DNA of 37,446 nt, taken from assembly GCA_030141605.1 (NCBI GenBank), contig JAQGDQ010001354.1, positions 7,501-44,946 on the forward strand, given 5' to 3'. The position numbers and the translations under genes were made by a program. Origin of the DNA: Tubiluchus corallicola (Eukaryota; Priapulida; Priapulimorpha; Priapulimorphida; Tubiluchidae). The notes below the pieces were generated by a model. It was not told the origin of the DNA. It saw nothing but the letters and a program-made list of their open reading frames with translations, and did not search any database. Positions 11,490-21,649 of this stretch are shown here, piece after piece; the stretch's first letter is position 1, and each line of letters opens with the position of its first letter.

Positions 11490-11790
11490 TTCTCACCTTT
11501 CACACCATCCTCCTGGTAGATTTTCATCTGTCAGCCGGCGAACACTTGATAATGTCTCTCCAGGTGTCTCTGTCTTCATACGTCTTCTCCTCCTCCACAT
11601 CCACCAGTCCAGTTGTGTTCGCCATGAGTTACTTGAGCAAAAAGTACTTCAGTGACTTGCTAGGTCTATCCTGAAGGATTTGGTCCACAGCTCCTTATTT
11701 GAATATTCGGAGCACCCTGGCTCGTGAGCCAGGGGTCCCCCATCCGCCACCCGGGGGATGCGCCCGGTAGGGGTTTACCCCCCCCCCAGG
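11490..11790 (-). mobile_element. Short retroelement insertion in an EGF-gene intron
   Basis: An 11-bp direct repeat, GCATTCTCTCT, occurs at 11479-11489 and 11791-11801 and bounds about 301 bp of GC-richer DNA. Read on the minus strand, the 5' side is C/G-rich with a GGCTCACGAGCC palindrome. The 3' half contains an open stretch resembling the end of LINE reverse transcriptases (EDRDTWRDIIKCSPADR). The long target-site duplication and end homology suggest a 5'-truncated or SINE-like copy moved by LINE machinery. No RT catalytic motif is present. Confidence 0.65.
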
Positions 11791-12038
11791 GCATTCTCTC
11801 TACTATTACTTATTGCTGCATGGAAACTGTGACCTTGAAATTAAAGCCATGACAAGGAAACAAACGGTTTTGATGTCTAGCAGCAAAAGCCTTTAATAAT
11901 CTCACACAAAAACATGGATGAATAAAGCAAATCAAACCAATTAGATATAATAAATATGACTATTGACAAAGTTTTCACCACCAAGCCAGTCAGTTGAAGC
12001 AATGAACCTGTGTCAGGCCAAACCTGGAAAAAACTTAC

Positions 12039-12161
12039 CATGGACGGCGTCTTCGTGGTCGAACAAACTTTCACTCCATCCGGGGTAACATTTGCATTTG
12101 TACTTGCTACCCCAAACTTCACACGTACCATGGGAGCCACAGGAGACAGCATAACAGGGAT
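12039..12161 (-). pseudogene. EGF gene, defective type B exon copy 4
   Basis: A 123-bp stretch with EGF sequence (NPCYAVSCGSHGTCEVWGSK) and an intact CATG|GTAAG donor. The bases where the AG acceptor should be are AA (intron end GATAA). The sixth EGF cysteine is replaced by Phe (SLFDH). It is probably a skipped pseudoexon. Skipping keeps frame because the flanking exons are phase 1-1. Confidence 0.75.
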
Positions 12162-12264
12162 TTATCGTAACAAGAATTACGTGCACACTTTAATTTTACC
12201 TACTCACAAAGCGTCATTTACTGTGCTTTAAACTGGTCAAGAGTTAAATGTACATTATAATTAC

Positions 12265-12426
12265 CTGTTAACTCAGAAAGAATTCTGTTACCACGAGAAA
12301 TGGCCACTGTGCACAATGTTCCCGTCCATCCTGATGGGCACGAGCATGAGAAAAGCTCGTCACCCTTATCTGGAGCATGTGCTCGACAAGTACCTCCATT
12401 ACGACATGGATTAGAATAGCAAGGGT
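12265..12426 (-). CDS. EGF gene, type A exon copy 4
   Basis: A 162-bp phase 1-1 exon (acceptor TTTCAG, donor ACAG|GTAATT) encoding [14 protein letters not shown], then an Ala-His-Ala-Pro-Asp-Lys-Gly insert, then [15 protein letters not shown]. All six EGF cysteines and the aromatic/Gly positions of the C-terminal loop are present. It is the most diverged of the four A copies, with Ile for Phe near the end (GNRILSELT) and Thr for Ile at the third cysteine. The residues after the EGF form a short linker. Confidence 0.9.
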
Positions 12427-12579
12427 CTGAAACAAGAAGCATAATAATTATTAGCAACAAATTTCAAAACTTTATTCGTAATGTACTCAAATTTCATTCT
12501 TTAAATTTAAACTTGTAAAACACACTAAGAACTCATTCTCATCGTACTTTTGCCTTCTTTGAACAAAATTAAAACTTAC

Positions 12580-12702
12580 CATGGACGGTGTCTTCGTGGT
12601 GGCACAAGCTTACACTCCATCTGGGGTAACATTTACCTTTGTACTTGCTACCCCAAATTTCACACGTACCATGGGAGCCACAGGAGACACCATAACAGGG
12701 AT
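12580..12702 (-). pseudogene. EGF gene, defective type B exon copy 3
   Basis: Same 123-bp layout as the other B copies, with AA instead of AG at the acceptor and an intact GTAAG donor. The fourth EGF cysteine has become Gly (YKGKC) and the conserved Gly of the C-terminal loop is Val (WSVS). It cannot form the standard three disulfides, which supports loss of constraint. Confidence 0.75.
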
Positions 12703-12805
12703 TTATCGTAACAAGAATTACGTGCACACTTTAATTTTACCTACTCACAAAGCGTCATTGACTGTGTTTTAAACTGGTCAAGAGTTATATGTACATTATA
12801 ATTAC

Positions 12806-12967
12806 CTGTTAACTCAGAAAGAAATCTGTTACCATGAGAAATGGCCACTGTGCACAATGTTCCCGTCCATCCTGATGGGCACGAGCATGAGAAAAGCTCG
12901 TCACCCTTATCTGGAGCATGTGCCCAACAAATACCTCCATTACGACATGGATTAGAATAGCAAGGGT
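12806..12967 (-). CDS. EGF gene, type A exon copy 3
   Basis: An intact 162-bp phase 1-1 EGF exon with all six cysteines, TTTCAG acceptor and ACAG|GTAATT donor. It differs from copy 4 by a few substitutions (ICWAH, SHGNRF). Reading past the donor reaches a stop after about 30 codons, so splicing is required. Confidence 0.9.
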
Positions 12968-13120
12968 CTGAAACAAGAAGCATAATAATTATTAGCAACA
13001 AATTTCAAAACTTTATTCGTAATGTACTGAAATTTCATTCTTTAAATTTAAACTTGTAAAACACACTAAGAACTCATTCTCATCATACTTTTGCCTTCTT
13101 TGGACAAAATTAAAACTTAT

Positions 13121-13243
13121 CATGGACGGTGTCTTCATGGCCGCACAAGCTTCCACACCACCCGGGGTAACATTTGCATTTGTACTTGTTACCCCAAACT
13201 TCACACGTACCATGGGAGCCACAGGAGACACCATAACAGGGAT
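13121..13243 (-). pseudogene. EGF gene, defective type B exon copy 2 (most damaged)
   Basis: The acceptor position reads GA rather than AG, the donor GT has become AT (CATG|ATAAGT), and an extra cysteine appears in the loop (GWCGS). With both splice signals gone, this copy cannot be a normal exon. It shares the 123-bp frame with the other copies, so the damage is recent relative to the duplication. Confidence 0.8.
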
Positions 13244-13346
13244 TCATCGTAACAAGAATTACGTGCACACTTTAAATTTACCTGCTCACAAAGCGTCATT
13301 GACTGTGTTTTAAACTGCTCAAGAGTTAAATGTACATTATAATTAC

Positions 13347-13508
13347 CTGTTAACTCAGAAAGAAATCTGTTACCACGAGAAATGGCCACTGTGCACAATG
13401 TTCCCGTCCATCCTGATGGGCACGAGCATGAGAAAAGCTCCTCACCCTTATCTGGAGCATGTGCCCAACAAATACCTCCATTACGACATGGATTAGAATA
13501 GCAAGGGT
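13347..13508 (-). CDS. EGF gene, type A exon copy 2
   Basis: An intact 162-bp phase 1-1 EGF exon, six cysteines, standard acceptor and donor. Residues GEELFSCSC and ICWAH combine the copy 1 and copy 3 variants, suggesting exchange between neighbouring units. Confidence 0.9.
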
Positions 13509-13664
13509 CTGAAACAAGAAGCATAATAATTATTAGCAACAAATTTCAAAACTTTATTCGTAATGTGCTCAAATTTCATTCTTTAAATGTAAAACACTTG
13601 TAAAACACACTAAGAACTAATTCTCATCGTACATTCACTTTCTTTGCACAAAATCAAAACTTAC

Positions 13665-13787
13665 CATGGATGGTGTCTTCGTGGTCGCACAAGCTTCCAC
13701 TCCATCCGGTGTAACATTTGCATTTGTACTTACTACCCCAAACTTCACACGTACCATGGGAGCCACAGGAGACACCATAACAGGGAT
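13665..13787 (-). pseudogene. EGF gene, type B exon copy 1 (coding intact, acceptor lost)
   Basis: The only B copy with all six EGF cysteines in order (NPCYGVSCGSHGTC, then YKCKC, then GWSGSLC) and an intact GTAAG donor. The acceptor still reads AA at the intron end (ACGATAA). Nearby upstream AG dinucleotides would put a TAA stop in frame. It is either skipped or spliced by a non-standard route. Confidence 0.7.
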
Positions 13788-13890
13788 TTATCGTAACAAG
13801 AAATACGTGCGCACTTTAATTTTACCTACTCACAAAGCGTCATTGACTGTGTTTTAAACTGGTCAAGAGTTATATGTACATTATAATTAC

Positions 13891-14052
13891 CTGTTAACTC
13901 AGAAAGAAATCTGTTACCATGAGAAATGGCCACTGTGCACAATGTTCCCGTCCATCCTGATGGGCACGAACACGAGAAAAGCTCCTCACCCTTATCTGGA
14001 GCATGTGCCCGACAAATACCTCCATTACGACATGGATTAGAATAGCAAGGGT
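13891..14052 (-). CDS. EGF gene, type A exon copy 1
   Basis: First exon of the tandem series and the one joined to the signal-peptide exon. It is 162 bp, phase 1-1, with acceptor TTTCAG and donor ACAG|GTAATT. It encodes [17 protein letters not shown], then an acidic Glu-Glu pair, then [15 protein letters not shown] and a linker ending FLSELT. The six-cysteine EGF pattern is complete. The 1-1 phase lets this exon type be duplicated or skipped without frameshift, which fits the fourfold amplification. Confidence 0.9.
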
Positions 14053-14137
14053 CTGAAACAAGAAGCATAATAATTATTAGCAACAAATTTCAAAACTTTA
14101 TTCGTAATGTAAATGTAATTGTAATGTAATTTACAGG

Positions 14138-14230
14138 ACTAAACAAAACAGGACCCAATCTTAAACTATAGGTCAAAACAATCTACTCTTTAAAATATTG
14201 AAAGGAAACATACTATTTTTCTTCAAAAAT
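14138..14230 (+). repeat. Dispersed ~85-bp repeat, copy 2
   Basis: Aligns with 2105-2190 (same strand) and with 16031-16118 (opposite strand). It is closest to the 16-kb copy (shared AATATTGAAAGGAAACATAC). It lies in the first coding intron of the EGF gene. Confidence 0.65.
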
Positions 14231-14263
14231 GCCCTACAAAAAACATTTATTACCACACAAACA

Positions 14264-14715
14264 CTATAGGTTTTACACGTCAAATGTAGACACAGGAAAG
14301 TTCAAACGTGACTTAGGTAAGTCAAATGTAGATGCGGTACTTTGAATAACTCAGTAATTAACTCATTTAAGTGCAAATTACAAAAAGATAAAACCAAATT
14401 AGAATTATATTTTATGGTCATGGTGCTATCGGCAGTTGTTATTTTAACTTAAGAGCAATTATAAATTGAAATTAAAGAAAATTAAATTTAACATCCTTAA
14501 AATTTACCACCTATCCACATTTGAGATACCAATGTCACATTTCACTTGACATGTGTCTACGTTTGACTTACCAAAAACGCTTAAGATTTCTTGCAAACCA
14601 TTGTTAACACATTTGAACTACCAAAGTCTACATTTGAGTTACCAAGACACATTTGAATTACCTAAATCTACTTTTGAGTAAACGCAGGTCTACATTTAAC
14701 ATGTAAAACCGATAG
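14264..14715 (-). mobile_element. MITE-like inverted-repeat element, copy 2
   Basis: The left end starts CTATAGGTTTTACACGTCAA and the right end is its inverted match (ACATGTAAAACCGATAG). The 452-bp element has TCAAATGTAGAC-type motifs in both arms and a unique AT-rich middle. It is in opposite orientation to the related element at 28948-29788 and carries only about one unit of the sequence that is tandemly repeated there. There is no transposase. A target-site duplication could not be resolved. Confidence 0.8.
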
Positions 14716-15248
14716 TTCTTCGCTGTTACATGCATTTCACCATTCGCTAGTTAGACTAACGCCTGTATTTCGGAAACGCATTGCATAAAAACAGGTGCTG
14801 CACTTTTTAGTGCAGGTGTGTTAGTTTCTGACGAACTGCACACGTTCGACAGTTCATGCGTGATCACAGCAGTAAATTTGAAATTTAAATTTTTATCTTA
14901 AAACTTGCCTAATTTTGTACGACACGCTGAACATCTTACAGTAGCACTGTACTTCAATATTCGCTTTTGCAACACACATTCAATACGCTCGTGGAACATT
15001 TTTGCTATTGAAAATTATGTTCGTTTGTGGAGTATTCAATAGTTGGGTTAGCCCGTCGTTAATTAAGATTCAATTTATTATTTAGTTATCAGACGCGGTT
15101 TTGCAGCATTAATTGTGTTAAACTGTATAATTTTTACCGTACTTGTAAATGGGGTAGTTTAAGAAAAATCATCCTGTCTTCCTTTAGCTAATTTGGCGTA
15201 AACTGATTTAATATGGTGTGAGTGAAAATCGTGGTCAAGTCAACTCAC

Positions 15249-15388
15249 CATAGCCACCATGACTAGGATAGGTTTCTATGTCAGGTCCATGCTCCCCTCC
15301 ACTACTTTCGCTTAAAACGGATAACGGATCATCTGCCAGAACTGCCGTAACAAGCAGCGTCAACACTGTTCCAACGAGCATCATGTCC
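15249..15388 (-). CDS. EGF gene, signal-peptide exon (start ATG at 15384)
   Basis: The first coding exon starts at 15384 with MMLVGTVLTLLVTAVLA, a hydrophobic signal peptide with a likely cut before DDPLS. It is followed by an acidic, Gly/Ser-rich linker (EHGPDIETYPSHGGY) and a TATG|GTGAGT donor in phase 1. That phase matches the type A EGF exons, so the mature product begins with a short linker and runs into EGF repeats. A pyrimidine-rich acceptor (ATTTTAG) lies four bases before the ATG, so a 5' UTR exon is expected further upstream, but I could not place it. With four A exons, exon C and the terminal exon, the protein would be about 353 residues, secreted, with six EGF modules and no membrane segment. 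I cannot name an orthologue. Confidence 0.85.
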
Positions 15389-16030
15389 CTAAAATGAATT
15401 GTAAAAAAAAAATCGTTGTGAGTAGAAAAGCTGTGCCAGAATCAAGAATGTGGGCGTAATTTCACTCCCTGTTCAGAAATCGTGTTCAATTCAAATACAA
15501 GTTTTTCCTCATAAACGAATAGAATTAATAGAACACTCAGTTTTAACAACAAACAAACCCCAAAATATCGCGAAAGATATCAACAGAATAGGCGATAATA
15601 GAAAAAAATCCACAAGCTCTTTAAAACACAAAAATTCACTTTCTGCCTAGACGTGAATTAAGCAAATTAGTGTCGAAAAAATGCAAATCCAAATGCAAGG
15701 GTAAAAAGGTTAAACTTTAAGTCATTCAAAGCAGAGAAAGCAGTAGCAATAGCAAATACGAAACCTTGACCAAAGTTACCTACATCATAAAGATTAGCTA
15801 ATAAGTGTAGACTGCTACATAAAGGAGAAAAAGAGCTACAATAAACCAGAGTAATTCTGTTTGCAGGTATGAAAAGGAAGTTGAGCATTTCTGTTTTTCC
15901 CTCATTTAGACGTTATCCCGTTTGCATTTTGGCAAAAGGAAGTGTTTTCGCAATGGATAAATATAAATATTTATAAATATTGGGTATATAAGAACGTGAA
16001 ATTGTGTGGTAATAATTTTTTCATGTAAGT

Positions 16031-16118
16031 CATTTTTGAAAATAGTATGTTTCCTTTCAATATTTTAAAGAGTAGATTCTTTTGACAGTTTAACAATGGG
16101 TCTGGTTTTGCTTTAACC
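16031..16118 (-). repeat. Dispersed ~85-bp repeat, copy 3 (inverted)
   Basis: The reverse complement matches 14138-14230 closely over the segment containing GAATCTACTCTTTAAAATAT. Confidence 0.65.
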
Positions 16119-16324
16119 AACATTTTACACATTTTTTATGTCCCACACAACAGATTTTCCTGATCTTGAATGTTTGATTAACAAGAAAAAGAATTGTGAA
16201 GTGTTATTAACACGTCACTGGATGGTACTATTTTTTTTTGAAGTGAAAAGCAACTAACACACAACTTTAACAACACACTAGATATAAGTTAAGTATACGG
16301 GAAAAAGAAAGTGAAACTTATAGC

Positions 16325-16420
16325 CAAAACAAAACAACTTTATTAAAACTTCCAATTCACATAGTCAAAAATCACGCCAAATGGTTTGAGAGACTACTGC
16401 TGTCATCATCAGTGGTAAAT
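16325..16420 (-). mobile_element. Possible retroelement tail fragment
   Basis: On the minus strand this reads ACTGATGATGACAGCAG, then CTCAAACC, then an AATAAAG poly(A)-like signal. The 'CTGATGA ... AAAC' layout recalls Penelope-type terminal repeats. No coding part is present, and the hammerhead core GAAA is missing. Weak call. Confidence 0.25.
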
Positions 16421-16469
16421 TTTACAAACATATAACCAGTTTATATAGGCAGAGCTTATAGAACATTAT

Positions 16470-17505
16470 GCAACTAATTAAATAGTTAGTAGGAGCCAAA
16501 TAGGTAAGGAATAAGCAGACCAGTAAAGTAATTGATACAGTAACTTAAGCACTAATTGTGTATTTACAAAAGCCAAATAGGTAATGATTAAGCAGACCAG
16601 GAGAAAAGAAATTGATGCAGTAACTTATACACTAATTGTGTATTTACAAAAGCCAAACAGGTAATGATTAAGCAGACCTGGAGAAAATAAATTGATGCAG
16701 TAACTTATGCACTAATTATGTATTTACAAAAGCCAAACAGGTAATTATTAAGCAGACCTGGAGAAAATAAATTGATGCAGTAACTTATGCACTAATTATG
16801 TATTTACAAAAGCCAAACAGGTAATTATTAAGCAGACCTGGAGAAAATAAATTGATGCAGTAACTTATGCACTAATTATGTATTTACAAAAGCTAAACAG
16901 GTAATTATTAAGCAGACCTGGAGAAAATAAATTGATGCAGTAACTTATGCACTAATTATGTATTTACAAAAGCCAAACAGGTAATTATTAAGCAGACCTG
17001 GAGAAAATAAATTGATGCAGTAACTTATGCACTAATTATGTATTTACAAAAGCCAAACAGGTAATTATTAAGCATACCTGGAGAAAATAAATTGACGCAG
17101 TAACTTATGCACTAATTATGTATTTACAAAAGCCAAACAGGTAATGATTAAGCAGACCTGAAGAAAAGAAATTGATACAGTAACTTATGCACTAATTATG
17201 TATTTACAAAAGCCAAACAGGTAATTATTAAGCAGACCTGGAGAAAAGAAATTGATGCAGTAACTTAAGCACTAATTGTGTATTTACAAAAGCCAAACAG
17301 GTAATTATTAAGCAGACCTGGAGAAAAGAAATTGATACAGTAACTTATGCACTAATTATGTATTTACAAAAGCCAAACAGGTAATGATTAAGCAGACCTG
17401 GAGAAAAGAAATTGATGCAGTAACTTATGCACTAATTATGTATTTACAAAAGCCAAACAGGTAATGATTAAGCAGACCTGGAGAAAAGAAGTTGATGTAG
17501 TAACA
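16470..17505 (+). repeat. 80-bp satellite array, about 13 copies
   Basis: The unit is 80 bp, with landmarks AAGCAGACCTGGAGAAAA, ATTGATGCAGTAACTTATGC and AAAAGCCAAACAG. Copies are very similar. Variation is mostly G/A in GAAAATAA versus GAAAAGAA and in TAATTATTA versus TAATGATTA, with blocks of identical copies in the middle. Confidence 0.96.
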
Positions 17506-19213
17506 AATAGCTAAGTGTTTAAAAATAAATTTGAAGGAATTGAACTGCTTTGCACATTAAGAGAAGACGTATTACACAATAGATTACATATCTTTGCCAC
17601 ACACGTATGTGAACCTAAGAGACTTTTCTTTCCCTTCCTCTCTGTTATAGGTGTCACATTTTACATTGTGTTCAGTGTTGCATTTTGTTCATTCGCTGCA
17701 TTCATGATTTGCGTCCTTTTTGTCCATTTGCTGCATTTAAAGTTAATTTTAGTTTTCGCTCCGTTTTGTATTATAAGCTACATTCATAAACTTAACTACA
17801 GTAATTGCGGCATTACTTGCTTGAATTATGCTCAACGGGTATATTTATAATATATTGATAAGCTTTTAAACAAATTAAGATAAAATCAGTAATCGTGAGC
17901 TTACTAAATCTACGCCCTGCTGCATTTTTAGATAGGCCGGAATTTAAGTAACGTTCTACTAGGTGTAAGAAAACTTCAGAAACAGTCAACGTATTTAAGG
18001 TGTTAGTGGGCCATGCACACACGCATTTCCGACCAAAACCAATAAATTATATCGACTACACAGACTTTTACAAAAATAAAAAAAGCTTGACAAATATTTG
18101 TTTTTGGCAGGAAGCAAAGATCTGGAAATACTAACAATTGTTTGTAACCTAATAAATAAATGTTTTGTAAACAGAAAGAAGCTATAGAATTTTGTATCGT
18201 TAATTATCAAATTTAGAGTTTTGAACGTGTACTTGAAGTTGGGTTTATGATATGCATCAGTGTTTGATGTTATTTTTGTTTTTGTTTGGTAATGTGTTAC
18301 GTACCACCTAGTACTTACAGTTGTTTTGTCTGGTACTTTGTAATTAATGACCGAATAATTTTCTTAATGTACTTTCATCCAATAAATTATAAAATTATAT
18401 TAAATTATGTAGACTCCCTGTACTGCAGAACTAGTCCGACAAGCTTCTTATTCTCTCAAACATTGTTAAATTGTTTAAAGCTTATACTACTACATAGTAA
18501 AGTGTAAGGTCGTTGATGTTTTAATTAAAAATCAGCCAAAGTAATGTTCAGTGTTCATGTTCATGATGTTCTGTGTTCACTGCGTTCACTAAAAGGTCGT
18601 GTATATGAGTAAGTAAGCAAGCAATTTATTTTTTACTGCTTCGTAGTATTTGTACTGTGCTTCGCATTCCAAGATGCGCGGCAAATTTCTTATCATCATT
18701 ATTCATTCATTGTTATTCTACATTTACCCAATTATGTTTTACATTAATGACTGTCTAACTAAGCTAGTGTTATTGTGGCCACTTCATAATGGAATTAAAA
18801 TAGTTAAGTTTATTTGATTTAGACAGAACTAACATAATGCTTTCTAGTAAGTATTATGACTCTACGAAATGGAACAGGCTTTGTAAGTTATAATACACGT
18901 GAGTGTAAACAAAAATGTTTAGGAAAAGATCGTCTACAAGATAAACTAAAAAACCCACAGTGAAAAGCCAGAGTAGAAAAATGCAGCCCAAAATGGACAC
19001 CGAAGTTGCTATAACGGGCTTTTTGAATTTTTGTGAGCGGTAAGAAGCTTGAAAGAAAACGTAATTTTATTTTATATGAATTAAAAATAATTTTATGAAC
19101 ACTGTAACACTCGGGTCACGAAATTCTTTGCTAGTTCAACTGGGCCTCGAACTTGGGTCGGGCAACTTAAGTCAAGATGGATTGCTGAACGGGTTGGTGA
19201 CTCCAATATAATG
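17506..19213. other. Gene-free AT-rich stretch
   Basis: I see no supported gene. The ORFs of 69 to 111 residues have no recognisable domain. The segment at 17660-17800 shares GCTGCATT-ATGATTT-type wording with 24780-25060, suggesting another old dispersed repeat. Confidence 0.4.
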
Positions 19214-20000
19214 TACATACTGTTCTGGTACCTGACTCATTAGGAGGAGACGTCGTCAGAAGAATCCTGGTGGTCTGTCATCGTCCGCTAATCTCATTAA
19301 GCCAGTCAAGCGAGTGGGACATTGATGCGGTCGCCGTTGCCGAAGAGGCTGTTAGCAAAGTGATTCCAGGTACCTAAGTGTGTGAACCCCGGAACTTTTA
19401 CGGGAGACGCCCCGCTACGTGAAACGCTAGCAAGACTGATATTAAATGAGGGGTACCCCGCTGTTCTAGTGCAAGTTGTAAATTTTTGTTTATTGTTTTG
19501 GATTGATTAATTAATTATGCCAATTAAAATGTTAAAGAGCAGCAATGTTTATTTAAATTCTAAGGCAATTCTAAGCGCAGGAGATGTCGGTCCTTCCTAA
19601 AGTACAGAGAATGGGCCAATGGTGATACAGTGTGAACGGAAACAGTGAACACAACAAAGTATAAATAAACAAACTGCTTGCCACAGGCTTAACATTTTTA
19701 ATTGGCACAATTAATTGATTAGTCAAAAACAATAAACAAAAAAAAAACTCACAACTTGCACAAGAACAGCGGGGTACCCCTCAGTCCGCTAGCGTTTCGC
19801 GTAGGCGGAACGTCTCCCGTAAAGTTCCGGGTTTCACGCACTTAGGTGGCTGGGATCACTTTGCTAATGGCCTCGTCGGCAACGGCGACCGCATCAATGT
19901 CCCACTCGCTTGACTGGCTTAACGAGACGATGACAGACCACCAGGATTCTCCTGACGACGTCTCCTTCTAATGAGTCAGGTACCAGGCTTTCAGTATGTA
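19214..20000. mobile_element. 787-bp foldback (long inverted repeat)
   Basis: Arms of about 345 bp (19214 to about 19560 and about 19660 to 20000) are inverted copies that look close to 90% identical by eye, separated by about 100 bp. Outer ends are TACATACTG. Landmarks such as GACGTCGTCAG, GACATTGATGCGGTCGCCGT and GGGGTACCCCGCTGTTCT occur in both arms. The arms differ by small indels. No transposase and no clear target-site duplication were found. A transcript across it would fold into a long hairpin. Confidence 0.92.
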
Positions 20001-21183
20001 TAGAAGTCTACTTTTTGTGCCGTTTTGGTTGAAAACTCCACCATCATGGAAGCATGCCCATCACAGGAAAATGTCACTTGCCAGATATCAGACGTATGGC
20101 TCACGTTCTGTCTACTCAAGATAATGACTGGCAGTGTGAACAATTCAATTCACGTAGCTATTGCAAGTCATGAAGTTGATTATAAAAATATCCGAAGCGA
20201 CGTCTTGTCGGCCAACGCCCCCGACAAAGACAGTATCAATTGGCCTTTTAGCTGAGTCAGTTATTTAACCACTCTCCCCGTAACCTCGTGGCTTAATCTG
20301 CACCTCTCAAGTCATACCTGTCGTGACCCAGTTAATCATCCAATCACAAGGGTACTATAGGTATGAGATCATGAAGCCAAAATTTGGTCCAAAAAGTTGA
20401 ACTGTGACATTTCTTTGTCGAACTCCCAATAGGTGGAGCCACCAGTTTATAACGTTTACCAAATTCGCTTAATTAGTTATTAATGACAGTTTCAATACAA
20501 CACATTCAGATATAACTAATAGTTGTTTTCAAATATCACGTAAATGTGTTATTACAGTTAAATGGCTATTCGTTTTAATCTGCTAAATACGACCGTGACA
20601 AACACAAACACTTGTTAGTAATGGATTTAAGTTACTGTGTGCAGATGTAACCAAAAGTAAGGGTGTGAAAAAGCCTGTTCTGAGTTAAACTTGAACCAGC
20701 GTTTCTGTTTTTTAAATCCAACGCTTTTACCACTAATATTGTACGGCCACTCGATCAGTTAACAATTTCCTTGAAATTAAGATTTGAAACAATCAATAAA
20801 GATTAACGTTTTAAATAAACGAAAGGCTTTCAGTAGGAAAAGTAACTTTGATTTCATAGCGAGACAGTGTCAGTTACAAAGTCATTAAGTGATTAGTTCT
20901 GTTTCCAAGTTGCGCCTGTTTCTCGAATTAAATAAAAAAAATCATTGCAACGTATCAAACGCGCTTATTGCAAGTTATTAAAAGGGCAAATAGCAATTAA
21001 CCTACCTTTTTTGTTACTGCGCTCGAAAATATCTAATCCAACGTAGCGTATATAGTTACAAAAACGTAGAAACACGTTCAAGTAATTTTAGTCGAGAATT
21101 TCAAACAGGCGCATAGTTATAGAATAAATGCACCACTAAAATGTTTTTGTTCGCATTTTAAGCTCTGCGTTCCACGCCCAGTA
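20001..21183. other. Gene-free stretch
   Basis: I see no supported gene. The 76-residue plus-strand ORF at 20025-20255 starts just past the foldback and has no recognisable domain. Confidence 0.4.
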
Positions 21184-21618
21184 GTGCAGACACGATACTG
21201 GCCCCTGAGTTTCAGGCTTTATGGATCCACGCTCAGTAGTCCAGGCACGATACTGGCCCCTGGGTTACAGGTTTTGTGGTTGGGTCGAACTCTAGGACAC
21301 GCAGCAACAGTAGAAATAGAAACTTTGCCAGGAGCAACGTTAGCAGTGTGGCTGGTGCGTCAGAGATACGCAGCCAATAAAGGCCTGGCCTCAGCCAATA
21401 AAGCTGTACTGGTCACTGAAATCGCAGCGAAACAAAAAAGTAACGAATCAGAACACCAGACGTTTTTGTTAAAGCAGCAAATGAAGACTGGAATTGGAAA
21501 CGGAAATGAAAAAGCTGTAGCAAAAGAGGAAGCACTAACTGATGCTCTAAGAGCTGAGGAACCAAACACTAGCATAGGCTCCCCAGAGGAGTCAATAAAT
21601 GTGGAAAAAACTGTAAGA

Positions 21619-21621
<3 letters not shown>
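21184..21621 (+). CDS. Doubtful 145-residue ORF or exon, unknown function
   Basis: The ORF opens with two copies of a roughly 52-bp direct repeat (containing CACGATACTGGCCCCTG). It continues as a more protein-like, charged and Ala/Lys/Glu-rich segment (for example NKAVLVTEIAAKQKSNESE and NEKAVAKEEALTDALRAEE) that could be helical. It ends right where the (GATAA)n array starts. The sequence CT|GTAAGATAG at about 21610 is a fair splice donor, so the real exon may end there. No family is recognised and no partner exons were found. Confidence 0.25.

Positions 21622-21649
<28 letters not shown>

Larger units (their letters stand above)
12020..14100 (-). repeat. Four-copy tandem duplication of a ~541-bp exon-pair unit
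   Basis: A-exon starts are at 14052, 13508, 12967 and 12426, giving spacings of 544, 541 and 541 bp. Introns as well as exons are nearly identical between units, so the duplication is young or kept similar by conversion. Each unit holds one good A exon and one defective B exon. Confidence 0.93.
14053..15248 (-). other. First coding intron of the EGF gene
   Basis: An intron of about 1.2 kb between the signal-peptide exon and the first type A exon. It contains the MITE copy and a dispersed repeat. No extra exon was recognised. Confidence 0.6.
15389..16460. other. Region upstream of the EGF gene coding start
   Basis: This should contain the EGF gene's 5' UTR exon and promoter, but neither can be placed. 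A TATA-rich patch at about 15958-15992 is a possible but unproven promoter element. The 66- and 73-residue ORFs here look non-coding. One dispersed repeat is at 16031-16118. Confidence 0.35.

Noticed and set aside
12010-13857. Four similar plus-strand ORFs of about 63-73 residues (MDGVFV...)
   Set aside because: Antisense shadows of the type B EGF exons. They look conserved only because the DNA is tandemly duplicated.
16385-16410. Hammerhead ribozyme in a Penelope-like tail
   Set aside because: CTGATGA is present on the minus strand but the GAAA core is absent and no stem II of the right form is seen.
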